From GCA-2688265 sp964527395 (GTDB lineage: Archaea; Nanobdellota; Nanobdellia; Woesearchaeales; GW2011-AR9), in the NCBI GenBank assembly GCA_964527395.1, contig CAZGQD010000006.1, forward strand, positions 1-64,000: DNA of 64,000 bases. The letters run 5' to 3'. Both the position numbers and the translations under genes were made by a program. Shown here one piece after another: positions 48,519-57,491 of the stretch. How positions within the stretch are numbered: the first letter of the stretch is position 1; every line of letters starts with the position of its first letter. The notes beneath the pieces are model-generated. The model saw only the letters and a program-made list of their open reading frames with translations, made no database searches and had not been told where the DNA came from.

Positions 48519-50408
48519 ATGTTTAGAAGTTTGTTATTGTTTGTGTTTATGTTTGCATTAATTTCTACAGTTAGTTTTGCTGCAGATGAGTATCATTTGA
48601 CGCTTCTTGCAGTTCAAGAATTGCCTGATGGGAGCCATGTTGGGAGTACAGCAGACCTTTTTGTTGAAGTTCAGCCAGGATCTGGTAGGGTTTTTTTAGA
48701 TACAACTCCACTAACTAAATTAGATACACAAGTATCTACTCGTTATGCAAAGCAGGTTGCTTGTGAATATTATTCTCTTGATTGTAACAATTATGATTTT
48801 TTTTATGCTATTCGTTCTGAAACTAGCATTGTTGGAGGTCCTAGTGCAGGAGCTGCTATGGCGGCGCTCACTGCTCTAGCAGTGATGGATTTAGATTATG
48901 ATGATTCTGTGGCTTTAACTGGTACTATTAATTCTGGAGGTACAGTTGGACCTGTTGGAGGGGTAAAGGAGAAAATTGTAGCTGCAGATTCTTTGGGTCT
49001 TGGAACTGTGCTTGTTCCGTTGACTGCTCTTGCTGAGGATTTGTCTGGTGGGAGTTCTGTTGAAACTAATGAATCTTTAGATGCTGAGGAGGTAGTTGAT
49101 TCTGATGGGTCTAGTGGTTCAGAGTATCCATTTGGAGAAAATCCTTTTGTTAATGTAGCTGAGGAGAGTAATTATACACTTGCTAGTTTTGTTGCTAGTG
49201 ATCTGTCTATTTCTGCTTTTGAAGTAAGTGAACTTGATGATGTTTTGTTTCATTTAACAGGTGAACGTTATTTAGAAGCAGAAGAAGAGTTTGAAGTAAA
49301 TTTGCAGTATGAGTCTATTATGGAAAGGTTACAAAAAGATCTTTGTTTGCGGGCTAGGAGTTTGGAGCAGGATTTACTTGTTTCTGGCAGTTCTGATGTT
49401 GAATGGGATTATTATGAGGAACGTTTTGGTCTTGTTGATTCAGCAGCATCTATTGGAGATAACTATGCTTCAGCAAGTTTTTGTTTTGGATTAAATTCAG
49501 CACTTAGATCTGAATTATTAAAAGCAGATGAACTTGATTTTAACTCAATTTTGTTGATTCTTGATGATGTCCAAGGTGATTTGAATAGTTATTCTTCTAA
49601 ATTGGATAGTATGGAGATGGAAACAATATCAGATTTACAAACTTTTATAGTGGTAAGTGATAGGATTTCTGATGCTCAAGAGAGATTAGATGCTTTAGTT
49701 GTGGTAATGGAAGCTTTGAATGTTTCTGAATTTAATTCAAGTTTGTTTCCATACCATGAGCTTGGTTTTATTATTGAGCGTGCTTATTCAGCACAAAGTT
49801 GGATGTTGTTTTTTGAGATGTCTGGTCGTGAACTTGAACTTTCTAACAGTACTTTGTCTGAAGTTTGTGGTTTAAAATTGGCTGAAGCAGAAGAAAGGTA
49901 CAATTATGCATCAGTTTATGTTCCTTTTGCTATTGAAAATATCTTTGAAAAAATTGAATTAGGTAAAAATGCTCAATCTTTAGGTGATTATCCTTTATGT
50001 ATATCGCAAGCAGCACAAGCAAAAGGAGAAAGTAGTTCAATTTTGAGTTCAGTTGGTTTGCCAGCTTCAGCAGCTTCTGAGTATCTTTTGGTTAAAGAAA
50101 ATGCTGCTAGTAGAGTGATTGCAAAAAACAGTGAAAAAGGAATGTTTCCAATTTTAGGTTATTCATATTATCAATATGCAGGTAGTTTGGCAGAAACTGA
50201 GCCTTATTCTGCTTTACTTTATTATGAGTATGCTTTAGAGATGGGAGAATTAGGTTTGTATTTTGAAGATGAGAAAAATGTTTTTGAGAAGTCTTTTTCA
50301 GTTAGTGAGAGTACTTGGATCTTTTTGTTTGGCCTTTTGAATGGAATTGTGATTGGTGGGTTGCTTGTTTGGCTATATTTTCAAGGCAGTAGTAGGAGAA
50401 AGGATTAG
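48519..50408 (+). CDS. Membrane-bound Lon-like serine protease
   Basis: The protein has 629 residues from ATG 48519, which follows AGGAG; an in-frame ATG 7 codons upstream is less likely. A signal peptide (FRSLLLFVFMFALISTVSFA) is followed by an S16 Lon-type proteolytic domain: GGPSAGAAMAALTALA with catalytic Ser109, and GPVGGVKEKI with Lys150 as the dyad. The next 400 residues are helical. One membrane segment (about 598-618) and a basic RRKD end anchor it, facing out. No AAA+ domain is present. COG1750-type archaeal proteases have this form. Confidence 0.85.
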   Translation: MFRSLLLFVFMFALISTVSFAADEYHLTLLAVQELPDGSHVGSTADLFVEVQPGSGRVFLDTTPLTKLDTQVSTRYAKQVACEYYSLDCNNYDFFYAIRSETSIVGGPSAGAAMAALTALAVMDLDYDDSVALTGTINSGGTVGPVGGVKEKIVAADSLGLGTVLVPLTALAEDLSGGSSVETNESLDAEEVVDSDGSSGSEYPFGENPFVNVAEESNYTLASFVASDLSISAFEVSELDDVLFHLTGERYLEAEEEFEVNLQYESIMERLQKDLCLRARSLEQDLLVSGSSDVEWDYYEERFGLVDSAASIGDNYASASFCFGLNSALRSELLKADELDFNSILLILDDVQGDLNSYSSKLDSMEMETISDLQTFIVVSDRISDAQERLDALVVVMEALNVSEFNSSLFPYHELGFIIERAYSAQSWMLFFEMSGRELELSNSTLSEVCGLKLAEAEERYNYASVYVPFAIENIFEKIELGKNAQSLGDYPLCISQAAQAKGESSSILSSVGLPASAASEYLLVKENAASRVIAKNSEKGMFPILGYSYYQYAGSLAETEPYSALLYYEYALEMGELGLYFEDEKNVFEKSFSVSESTWIFLFGLLNGIVIGGLLVWLYFQGSSRRKD

Positions 50409-50507
50409 GTTTTTTGTTTCTTGTGATTTTTTTTGGTTCTTTTGTACCTATGGTTTTTGTGCTGCTTTAGCGTCAGATTTATATAGTATAATTGAGTGTT
50501 TGCTTGT

Positions 50508-52960
50508 ATGGTTAAAAGAGGAAGAGTGTTGGTTTTATCATTGATGTTTGTTATTCTTGTTGTTATGTTGAGTGGGAGTGTTTTTGCTGAGGAAGTTGGA
50601 GGTTTTTATTCTGATATTACTGGATCAGACTTGTTAGCTTTATGTGAGCAATATGATTATGAAATTAATAGATATTCTTTTTTAACAATTTCTGAAGAAA
50701 CTCAAACTTTTAGTGATTTTGATAGTACTACCAGAGAATATACTGATGTTTGTGATATCTACAGAGGGATTGATATAGAGTTGGAAGGTTATACATTGGA
50801 TTGTGATGAAGGTACTGTTGATGGGCATTTATTAACAGGAATTTATGTCAATGCAGATGATGTTACAGTTAAGAATTGTAATGTTGAAGGAGGAACTTAT
50901 GGGATCTTTGTTGAATTAGGCGTTACTGGAACCGTGATAGAAGGTGGGAAGGTATCTGGAACAGATTATTCTGGGGTTTATTTTGAGGGATCAAATAGTG
51001 ATTTTTCTGTTACAGGTGTTACAATTGAGGATATAGGATATAATGGGATCTATGTTGAAGAGGGTTCAGGTGAAGTTAGTATCTCTAGTAATATAATTAA
51101 AGATACTGGAGATGACAAATATGCAATAGTTGTAGAAAGTGGTTTTGATACAGCAACAATTTATGATAATTCTATTGAATATACTAGTTCGAGTAGCACA
51201 GGGGGAGGGATTTATACTGCTTCTGCAGGAACAGTTGATTGTAATTACCAATTTTTGACTGGGTATAATAAAGCAGGAGTATATGTTAATTCAGATGATG
51301 TTACTGTTCAGAATTGTGATATTCAAGGATGGAATCATGGGATTTATGTTGATTCAGGAATGGATGATGTTGTTATTGATTTAAATACAATTAGTGGAAC
51401 AAGTAATGATGGGATTGAGTTTGAAGGTAATTCAAAGACAGTAACAGTTTCAAATAATGTTTTAGATTCTATAGGACATAATGGAATTATTTTAGATACA
51501 GTAGAGGAAGCAAATATTATAGGAAATGTTTTATCAGATATCACTTATTCAGCAATTAAATTGGATTATGAAGGAACAATTTTAACTATTGATGATAATG
51601 AAATTTCTGATGTAGGTAGTTCANNNNNNNNNNNNNNNNNNNNNNNNNNNNNNNNNNNNNNNNNNNNNNNNNNNNNNNNNNNNNNNNNNNNNNNNNNNNN
51701 NNNNNNNNNNNNNNNNNNNNNNNAGGAACAAATGGGATATATTTGTATTATTCAGATACAATTAGTTTAGAAGGAAATGTAGTTTCTGATTCTTCATCTA
51801 ATGGGATTAATTTTGTAGGTTCTTCTTCTGTCACTATGACAAGCAACTACTTTTGTTCATCAGCTTCATATGATTTTTATTGTTCTGAAGAAGGCAGTGG
51901 GAACACAGGTTCTTGGAACTTTTTTGATACAGTTTATACTTGTCCTAAACAATTAGAATGTGGAGATGAGATTACAGAATCAGGGGAGTATTTTTTAACT
52001 AAGGATTTGTCATGTAATGGGGATGGAATTAGAATATCTGCAGATGATGTTGTTTTAGATTGTCAGGGATATACACTTAATGGAGATGGAAGTAGTGTTA
52101 GTGAAGGATTTTATTTAGATGATGCTAATAATGTAGAATTGATTAATTGTAGAGTTAATAGTTTCTATGATAATATTAAAGCAGTATCTTCAAGTGGAGG
52201 TACAGATATTTTTAGTGTAGAGAATTCAGAAATAACAAATTCAGGGAGAATGGGGATTTATGTTTCAGGTACAAAGTTGAATTTAGAGGATTCTGTTGTT
52301 AGTTCAAGTGAAATGCATGGAGTTTATTTATATAGTGCAGATGATACAGAGATAGATGATAGTGTTGTCTGTTCAAATGGTGATGAAGATATTTATTGTT
52401 ATGGATCTTTGAATCTTGATATGGATGGAAGTTATTTTGATTTAATAACTTCAGAGTGTTCAGGTTATAGTGATGAATCTATTTTTGATTGTTCAAATGC
52501 TCCAGAATCAATAGAAATGGACATTGAAACTGCAGAAATATTTCCAACAACTACTTTTACAAACACATACTCTTGTTCAGAAGGGAGTGGATCAGTTGCT
52601 TCTTGTAATGATGGAGCTGATAATGATCTTAATGGTTTAATTGATTGTGCAGATAGTTCTTGTCAGGATGTACAGTGTTATAGTTGTTCAGGAGATTATT
52701 GTTCATGTACAGAGGGGATTTGTCAGGAAGTTGTAATTGCAGATGCACAGCAGGCTGTAGCAGATGTAAATGAAGTGTTTGAGTTTTTGTTTACATATGA
52801 TGACTTTTTACAATGGCTTGAGCAAAGCGAAGTAATTACAGGAGAAGATTTGATCTGTGATGATGCTTGTGCTGAAGTAGATATGGATTGTTTGTTTGCT
52901 GAAGCAGGAAGAAGTTTATGTTCAAGTGAAGAAAGTACAAAGTGTACTTGTAATATTTAA
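50508..52960 (+). CDS. Secreted right-handed beta-helix protein, interrupted by an assembly gap
   Basis: A signal peptide (VLVLSLMFVILVVMLSGSVFA) leads into many beta-helix coils of about 22-25 residues with NGIYVEE, SGVYFEG, HGIYVDS and NGIILDT turns, as in NosD/PbH1-repeat proteins. Two copies of a larger domain begin with LDCDEGTVDGHL and LDCQGYTLNGDG. The C-terminus has CNDGADNDLNGLIDCADSSC, a Cys-rich calcium-type loop, and further Cys. The 100 Ns at 51624-51723 break the reading frame (frame 3 before, frame 2 after, resuming at 51725), so the true gap length is unknown. It is probably a surface adhesin or glycan-binding protein. TATA at about 50478-50490 suggests a leaderless ATG at 50508. 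Confidence 0.75.
51624..51723. other. Assembly gap, 100 Ns
   Basis: Exactly 100 Ns stand inside the repetitive beta-helix gene. The number is a placeholder: the frame does not carry across. The repeats probably caused the break. Confidence 0.95.
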
Positions 52961-52992
52961 ATCAAAATTATAGATAATGAGGTGTTAAAGTT

Positions 52993-53583
52993 ATGAAAAA
53001 GTTAATTTTTTTATTTAGTTTAGTTATTTTTAGTTTATTTTTGTTTTCTTGTGAAGCAGAACCGCAGGGAGTTATTGTTGAATTGACTGAAGAAAGTTCT
53101 GAACTTGCAGGAGATGTAGTAGAAGAAGTAGCTGAATCTGCAGAAGAGGTTGCTGTGGAAGTAACTGAAACAGTAGATTCTGAAGAGGTAACTGAAACAG
53201 ATACAGAAGGTTCAGATGAAGCGAGTGAAACTGCAGAAGCTGGGGAAGTAGTAGATGGCACAGAAACTAGTGATTCTGAAGAAACAAATGAAACTGAGGA
53301 AGTTGTAGTTGAAGAAGACCCAGTTACTGTAGTTGAGATTATAGATGAAGGTTATAGTCCAGACAGTTTAACAATTGCAGCAGGAACAACAGTTAGATTC
53401 AAAAATGCAAGAGTAGATGCTTATAATGAAGCTGAGATATATGGTTTACGAACACATAGCGATATCAGAAGTGATAGGTTAGATATTGGAGATTCATGGG
53501 AGTATACCTTTACAGAAGCAGGAGACTATGAGTTTATTGATTTGTTTGTAACTGTATACACTTTGAAGGTTACTGTTGAATAG
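52993..53583 (+). CDS. Lipoprotein with acidic linker and cupredoxin-like domain
   Basis: The protein has 196 residues. The first 20 form a lipoprotein signal ending LFLFSC, with Cys21 as the probable lipidation site. An acidic Glu/Thr/Val-rich linker of about 85 residues follows. The C-terminal 85 residues have the cupredoxin strand pattern: GYSPDSLTIAAGTTVRFKN, then IGDSWEYTFTEAGDYEFIDLF. The usual Cys and second His of the copper site in the last loop are missing (YEFIDLFVTVYT), so copper binding is doubtful. It lies just after the beta-helix gene and both are exported. Confidence 0.7.
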   Translation: MKKLIFLFSLVIFSLFLFSCEAEPQGVIVELTEESSELAGDVVEEVAESAEEVAVEVTETVDSEEVTETDTEGSDEASETAEAGEVVDGTETSDSEETNETEEVVVEEDPVTVVEIIDEGYSPDSLTIAAGTTVRFKNARVDAYNEAEIYGLRTHSDIRSDRLDIGDSWEYTFTEAGDYEFIDLFVTVYTLKVTVE

Positions 53584-53716
53584 GTTTTTTTCTTTTTAGT
53601 TTATTTTTTTAGTAAGTTTTGTTATTTCTTTTTATACCTAAGCTCTTTCTTAGATTGTCATAGTATACTCACCCAAAATACTTTTGGCTTCGTAACACTG
53701 ATCCAAATGGCGTATT

Positions 53717-54022
53717 TTACAAATACTTTTTAGGATCAGCGTATTTATGATCAGCTAAGTGAATTTCTTTGAATTCTTGATTAATTATCTTGATAACTAT
53801 GCAACGATTAGAGGATCCAAGTTTTTTTATGAAAAGAATAGAATCTTTTGCTTTAGGTGCAATTATTGGTTTTATCTCTTTGTTTTTTAGTTTCTCGCAC
53901 CAAGGTAATAAGGTTTCTTGAATATTTTTTATCTTATTTGCATATAAGTTGAATTCCTTGTTAAAACTAACTTGTTCACCAAAAAGTTCTTTTAATCTAT
54001 GTTTTAGCTCTTCTGCAAGCAT
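53717..54022 (-). CDS. Small protein paired with a nucleotidyltransferase
   Basis: The protein has 101 residues. No family is certain. The N-terminal half is helical (ELKHRLKELFGEQ), and the second half alternates strands (SILFIKKLGSSNRCIVIKIIN then KEIHLADHKYAD) in a way reminiscent of RelE-like or similar small toxin folds. Its start overlaps the end of the nucleotidyltransferase gene by 26 bp, so the two are translationally coupled. A toxin-antitoxin or defence module is possible. The spacer after it (53584-53716) is T-rich with a possible terminator hairpin. Confidence 0.5.
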   Translation of the reverse strand: MLAEELKHRLKELFGEQVSFNKEFNLYANKIKNIQETLLPWCEKLKNKEIKPIIAPKAKDSILFIKKLGSSNRCIVIKIINQEFKEIHLADHKYADPKKYL

Positions 54023-54890
54023 TTTTGACTCCAGTTAACATATCTATATAAATTTCAGTATTTTTGCTGTTTTTATACTCTTTATTTACTTGCTCTAGAG
54101 TTTTTATAAAAGAAATTAGTTCGTTGTATAGATATGTTGGAGAATATAGTTTAGTCAAAAGGCGTTTAGTGATGTTATTAATATAAGCTATTTCTTTATC
54201 TTTGCTCATTTTGTTAATTCTGTGCACAATTTTTGATAACTGATATGAATTTAGTACTTTTTTTCTGTTGTGAAGATAATATTCAAAGATCAAGTTCCTT
54301 ATTGTTTTCTTGCTATTCTCAGATGTATTATCTGTTAATTTTCTATTATTGTTTTCATAATCAAGGATTTCATTTATTGCTAATTCATAGCTAGTAATCA
54401 AATCATTAAATTTAGGTTTTTTGACAATTGGTTCAATGTTTGTTTGAAATGTAGAGATAGAGTAATTTAATGCGGATTGGAAAATAGGTTTAGATAGGTC
54501 AGATTCAGATATATATACGTAATGGTGTTTGCCTTTTTCAAATTGTTTTCTTTTGTTTGATATTATGAAAATATCTATGTCTTGATAGTTTTTTTTGTAT
54601 AGAAAACTTCCAGATATGAAGGCTTTTTCTTTATTTAATTCATTTAAGATTTGTTTTGCTTTTATTATTCTACTTTTGATCATTTTGTTACCAGTAATGT
54701 AGAACTCTTGGTTTAGTGTTTCTAGAGCTGCTAGTTTGTTTTTGATAGCTTTGTAAAGATAGCTTTGTTCTGTTTTAGTAAGGGGTTTGTTATTGTAGTA
54801 TTTATTTAGAACTTCTAATTGTTTTTTTGCGAATATAGTTTTGAAGAGATCTTTGTTACTAAGTATCTTTTTTATTATTTTTTTGTTCAT
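53997..54890 (-). CDS. Pol-beta-type nucleotidyltransferase-like protein
   Basis: The protein has 297 residues. A nucleotidyltransferase core is visible near residues 93-107 (FISGSFLYKKNYQDIDIFII), i.e. the GS-x8-DxD metal-binding motif; the third carboxylate is less clear. A basic helical N-terminus (1-80) and a Lys/Tyr-rich helical C-terminus (about 190-297) flank it. The layout resembles AbiEii-like toxins, which transfer nucleotides to tRNA or proteins. It is the first gene of a two-gene operon with the 101-residue protein. Confidence 0.6.
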   Translation of the reverse strand: MNKKIIKKILSNKDLFKTIFAKKQLEVLNKYYNNKPLTKTEQSYLYKAIKNKLAALETLNQEFYITGNKMIKSRIIKAKQILNELNKEKAFISGSFLYKKNYQDIDIFIISNKRKQFEKGKHHYVYISESDLSKPIFQSALNYSISTFQTNIEPIVKKPKFNDLITSYELAINEILDYENNNRKLTDNTSENSKKTIRNLIFEYYLHNRKKVLNSYQLSKIVHRINKMSKDKEIAYINNITKRLLTKLYSPTYLYNELISFIKTLEQVNKEYKNSKNTEIYIDMLTGVKNACRRAKT

Positions 54891-54912
54891 ATAGTATTAA
54901 AATACTGTGTTT

Positions 54913-54922
54913 CTTTATAAAA
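54913..54922 (+). promoter_or_regulatory. TATA box of the 54953 gene
   Basis: CTTTATAAAA lies about 35 bp upstream of the ATG at 54953. It is close to the start of the divergent nucleotidyltransferase gene (ATG 54890). Confidence 0.4.
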
Positions 54923-54952
54923 TAGGTGTTTTGTATTGTTATTTTTGTGTGA

Positions 54953-55432
54953 ATGGGTGATTTTTTATACTCTTTTACTTTTCTTTGTTTTGTGGTTACT
55001 GTAGGTGATTTAGTTAATAGAAACATGCTACTTTTGCATCATGTTTTAGTTGCTTCAGTAAGACGAGCAGAAGTTTTTGCTGATTTTGGAGGTATTATGA
55101 GAGCACCTTTATTGTTTTCTTATGATTTTGATGGAAGGATAGAAGCAATATTCCCAGATTATGCTAAGGGTAATGAAAAAGATTTTTTAAGATTTCAAAG
55201 GTATTTTGAGAGGAATTTTACGCATAGACAGCCAGGATTTTTGGAAATTAGTTATCATTCCAAAAAAGGAAGATTTTGTGATGCAGTTATTATTGATCAA
55301 GGGTTGTACCAAACAGTTTTAGTAGGTCAAAGTCCTAGGGGACAAAATTATATCCCAAATAAGGTTTTAGATCATACTTTTGAAAGAATGATGGAAAGGT
55401 ATGATGGAGAGTATGTGGGTTTTATGAGATGA
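54953..55432 (+). CDS. Unknown protein with hydrophobic N-terminus
   Basis: The protein has 159 residues. The first 20 are hydrophobic (FLYSFTFLCFVVTVGDLV) and could be a membrane anchor or a mis-chosen start; Met25 is an alternative start. The rest is a compact alpha/beta domain with no motif I recognise (RAPLLFSYDFDGRIEAIFPDY, then EISYHSKKGRF). It lies between two toxin-antitoxin-like operons, in accessory DNA. Confidence 0.45.
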   Translation: MGDFLYSFTFLCFVVTVGDLVNRNMLLLHHVLVASVRRAEVFADFGGIMRAPLLFSYDFDGRIEAIFPDYAKGNEKDFLRFQRYFERNFTHRQPGFLEISYHSKKGRFCDAVIIDQGLYQTVLVGQSPRGQNYIPNKVLDHTFERMMERYDGEYVGFMR

Positions 55433-55480
55433 GGTGGTTTGTTATTGTAATAAAGTAATTGAAGTATTAATAATAGGAAG

Positions 55481-55522
55481 TTTTATATAGTATTGTTTAC
55501 TTTTAGGTAATCAAGCGATTAC
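55481..55522 (+). promoter_or_regulatory. Promoter and operator-like palindrome of the HEPN/MNT operon
   Basis: TTTTATATAG (55481-55490) is a TATA box. Downstream, GTAATC-AAGC-GATTAC (55507-55522) is a perfect inverted repeat placed at the expected transcription start and 12 bp before the ATG. That position would let a repressor, such as the winged-helix half of the antitoxin, block initiation. Confidence 0.55.
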
Positions 55523-55534
55523 TTTGAGGTCAAA

Positions 55535-56059
55535 ATGACAAAGAGAGTACCAAAATCAAATAAAGCATTACAAAAGGCTTATGACTTTTGTGTTAAAAAG
55601 AAGTCTTTTAGGGATGCAGAAAAATCTACTTTTGTGGATTATGTATTAAGAAGTCAAAAAGATATAGCTTCAGCTGAGAATGATTTTCAGAATGAAGATT
55701 ATTATTGGGTAAGGGTAAAAGGGTATCAGGCTTTATTTCATATGTTAAATGCTTTATTGGTTAAACATTGTGGCTATTTTTCTAAAGATCATGGTTGTAT
55801 CTTGACAGCTCTTTTGAAAAAGGAAATAATCTTGGATAATATAGCAGAAAAGTTACATATTGTGGTAAGAGATGTAGAAAATGTAAGGGATTTTGCAGAT
55901 TCAGTAGGAAGTGCTGTTCAAGATATAGATGATTTGCGTATTCAAAGGAATTTTGCTTTGTATAAACCAAAAGCTTGGAAGGAAGTTACAAAAGAGGATA
56001 TCAGGTATGAATTAGATAAGATAAAGAAGAATATACAAATATTGGTGACTTTACTATGA
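55535..56059 (+). CDS. HEPN-domain toxin-like protein
   Basis: The 174-residue all-helical protein has the HEPN layout: RSQKDIASAENDFQNEDYYWVRVKGYQALFHMLNALL (split here by helices 1-2) and, in the last third, the catalytic region reading RIQRNFALYK. HEPN RNases have Rx4-6H; at the His position this protein has Tyr (RNFALY), so RNase activity may be changed or lost. The next gene overlaps its stop by 4 bp and encodes a nucleotidyltransferase, giving the known HEPN/MNT toxin-antitoxin layout. In such systems the MNT partner modifies the HEPN Tyr in RX4HXY. Confidence 0.75.
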   Translation: MTKRVPKSNKALQKAYDFCVKKKSFRDAEKSTFVDYVLRSQKDIASAENDFQNEDYYWVRVKGYQALFHMLNALLVKHCGYFSKDHGCILTALLKKEIILDNIAEKLHIVVRDVENVRDFADSVGSAVQDIDDLRIQRNFALYKPKAWKEVTKEDIRYELDKIKKNIQILVTLL

Positions 56060-56643
56060 ATTTTATGAAAATTTTACCTTTAAGCAAAGTTAGAATGAAT
56101 GTACTGTTTGAAATATATGCAGAAGGAAGTAGTTATTTGAGGTCAATTTCAAAAAATTTGGATTTAAATTCATCTCTTGCACATAGAGTGCTTGGAAAGC
56201 TTACTGAAGCAGGTTTTTTAATGAAGGAGAAAAAAGGGCAAGAAGTAATGTATGAGTTGTCTAATAATAGGGATATTGGTTTAATTTTGCAATTGTTGGA
56301 AGAGTACCATTTAGAGAAAGTTTTGGAAAAACAAGAAAAATTGAATGTGATGTTAAAGCTTCTTTTAGTAAATAAGGAAATAATGGATTCTAGTAGTAAA
56401 ATATTTTTGTTCGGTTCTTATGTGTTAGGAGATGTAAAAAAAGAGAGTGACATAGATATTTGTTTTGTTAATGAGGATAGAAAATTAGTTGGAAAGGTGT
56501 GTAGAGAAATTTCGCAACTTTTGGGTGTTGAAGTAAGTCCATTAATTTATTCAAAAAAGAGTTTTAGAACTGATCTTAGGGGAAAGGAAGCATTACTTAG
56601 TTCCATTTATAATAATGTAAGGAATAGAGTTATCATAAAATAA
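56056..56643 (+). CDS. Winged-helix plus MNT nucleotidyltransferase antitoxin-like protein
   Basis: The protein has 195 residues. The N-terminal 75 form a winged helix (MNVLFEIYAEGSSYLRSISKNL, then RVLGKLTEAGFLMKEKKGQ). Residues about 110-195 form a minimal nucleotidyltransferase with FLFGSYVLGDVKKESDIDICFV, the GSx10DxD motif. MNT antitoxins inactivate the HEPN partner by AMP transfer. The winged helix probably gives DNA-binding and autoregulation at the palindrome 55507-55522. ATGA overlap with the HEPN gene implies coupling. The fusion of winged helix and MNT is known in archaea. Confidence 0.8.
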   Translation: MNFMKILPLSKVRMNVLFEIYAEGSSYLRSISKNLDLNSSLAHRVLGKLTEAGFLMKEKKGQEVMYELSNNRDIGLILQLLEEYHLEKVLEKQEKLNVMLKLLLVNKEIMDSSSKIFLFGSYVLGDVKKESDIDICFVNEDRKLVGKVCREISQLLGVEVSPLIYSKKSFRTDLRGKEALLSSIYNNVRNRVIIK

Positions 56644-56653
56644 AAAAAGGAAA

Positions 56654-57436
56654 TTAACTAAGTAGGTTTTGCAGATCTACTTGGTATGTCTCTCCTCTGA
56701 GTTCGAAACTAGCTTGATATAGTCCGCCTTCTGTTCTATCGATTTTTAGGATACTTGTGTTTCCCATTTGGATAGCACCACCCATTTGTTCAACGCAGTC
56801 CATTTTTGTTTCTAGACCAGAATTGATTATTGCCATCACTGGCCAATCTACGACACCAGAATGACTTCTTATTTCAAGGTATTTAATTTTACCATCTTGT
56901 GAGGTGATTTTGTTTAGATTTTCTCTTAAAGCTGTTGTGGTTCTTGCTTCAATTGAAACTCCTGGTTCAATTTCAGATTCTTCATGTGTTGTAGCTGTAG
57001 GGTGTCTAAGCCAATAATTTACACAGTCAGCTGCACCTAGTCCATTGTTGTAGATTCTTCTGTTACCAAATGGATTACCAAAGTTAAGTCTAGGATCATC
57101 TTGGAAGCTTACTCTATTCCAACTGTAGTGTGTCTTGTCTAGGTCTTCAGCGCAAGTAGTTGTACCGTGCATGAATTCTTTTCTTTTATTGTTAAAAACT
57201 CCAGCAAAATGTGCTTTTGCAGATATTTTTGTTCTAACTCTTGCAGTATGAACAATCAAGCCATCTTCTAGAATTAAGCCTTGTTCACCTACTTCATATC
57301 TCAATGTGCTTCCTTGTTGGTATAAGTCAACTATGCTATGAGGTAGGATTCTATCGTAACTTCCACCACCATCTGGTTTTTGTGGTGCTTCTCCATGTCT
57401 TCCAATTACAAAAAATCTTCTATCTATTCTACTCAT
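56654..57436 (-). CDS. Histidine-phosphatase-like protein
   Basis: The protein has 260 residues. The N-terminus VIGRHGEAPQ holds the RHG catalytic motif of the histidine phosphatase superfamily. LIVHTARVRTKISA could supply the second Arg, and YLEIRSHSGVVDW the late His. Spacing is compatible with the branch that includes phosphoglycerate mutase-like proteins, but a large insertion (about 85-150) is unusual. It might be a phosphatase of small metabolites. A start at 57436 lies about 50 bp from the neighbouring PEP-utiliser stop, and both are on the same strand. Confidence 0.65.
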   Translation of the reverse strand: MSRIDRRFFVIGRHGEAPQKPDGGGSYDRILPHSIVDLYQQGSTLRYEVGEQGLILEDGLIVHTARVRTKISAKAHFAGVFNNKRKEFMHGTTTCAEDLDKTHYSWNRVSFQDDPRLNFGNPFGNRRIYNNGLGAADCVNYWLRHPTATTHEESEIEPGVSIEARTTTALRENLNKITSQDGKIKYLEIRSHSGVVDWPVMAIINSGLETKMDCVEQMGGAIQMGNTSILKIDRTEGGLYQASFELRGETYQVDLQNLLS

Positions 57437-57491
57437 GTGATTTCACCTTAAATATGTGTTAGAATGCCTTTTTTTGGCTCATTTATAAAGC

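Noticed and set aside
51066..51544. Minus-strand frames in the beta-helix gene
   Set aside because: They are complementary to repetitive coding sequence and show no independent signals.
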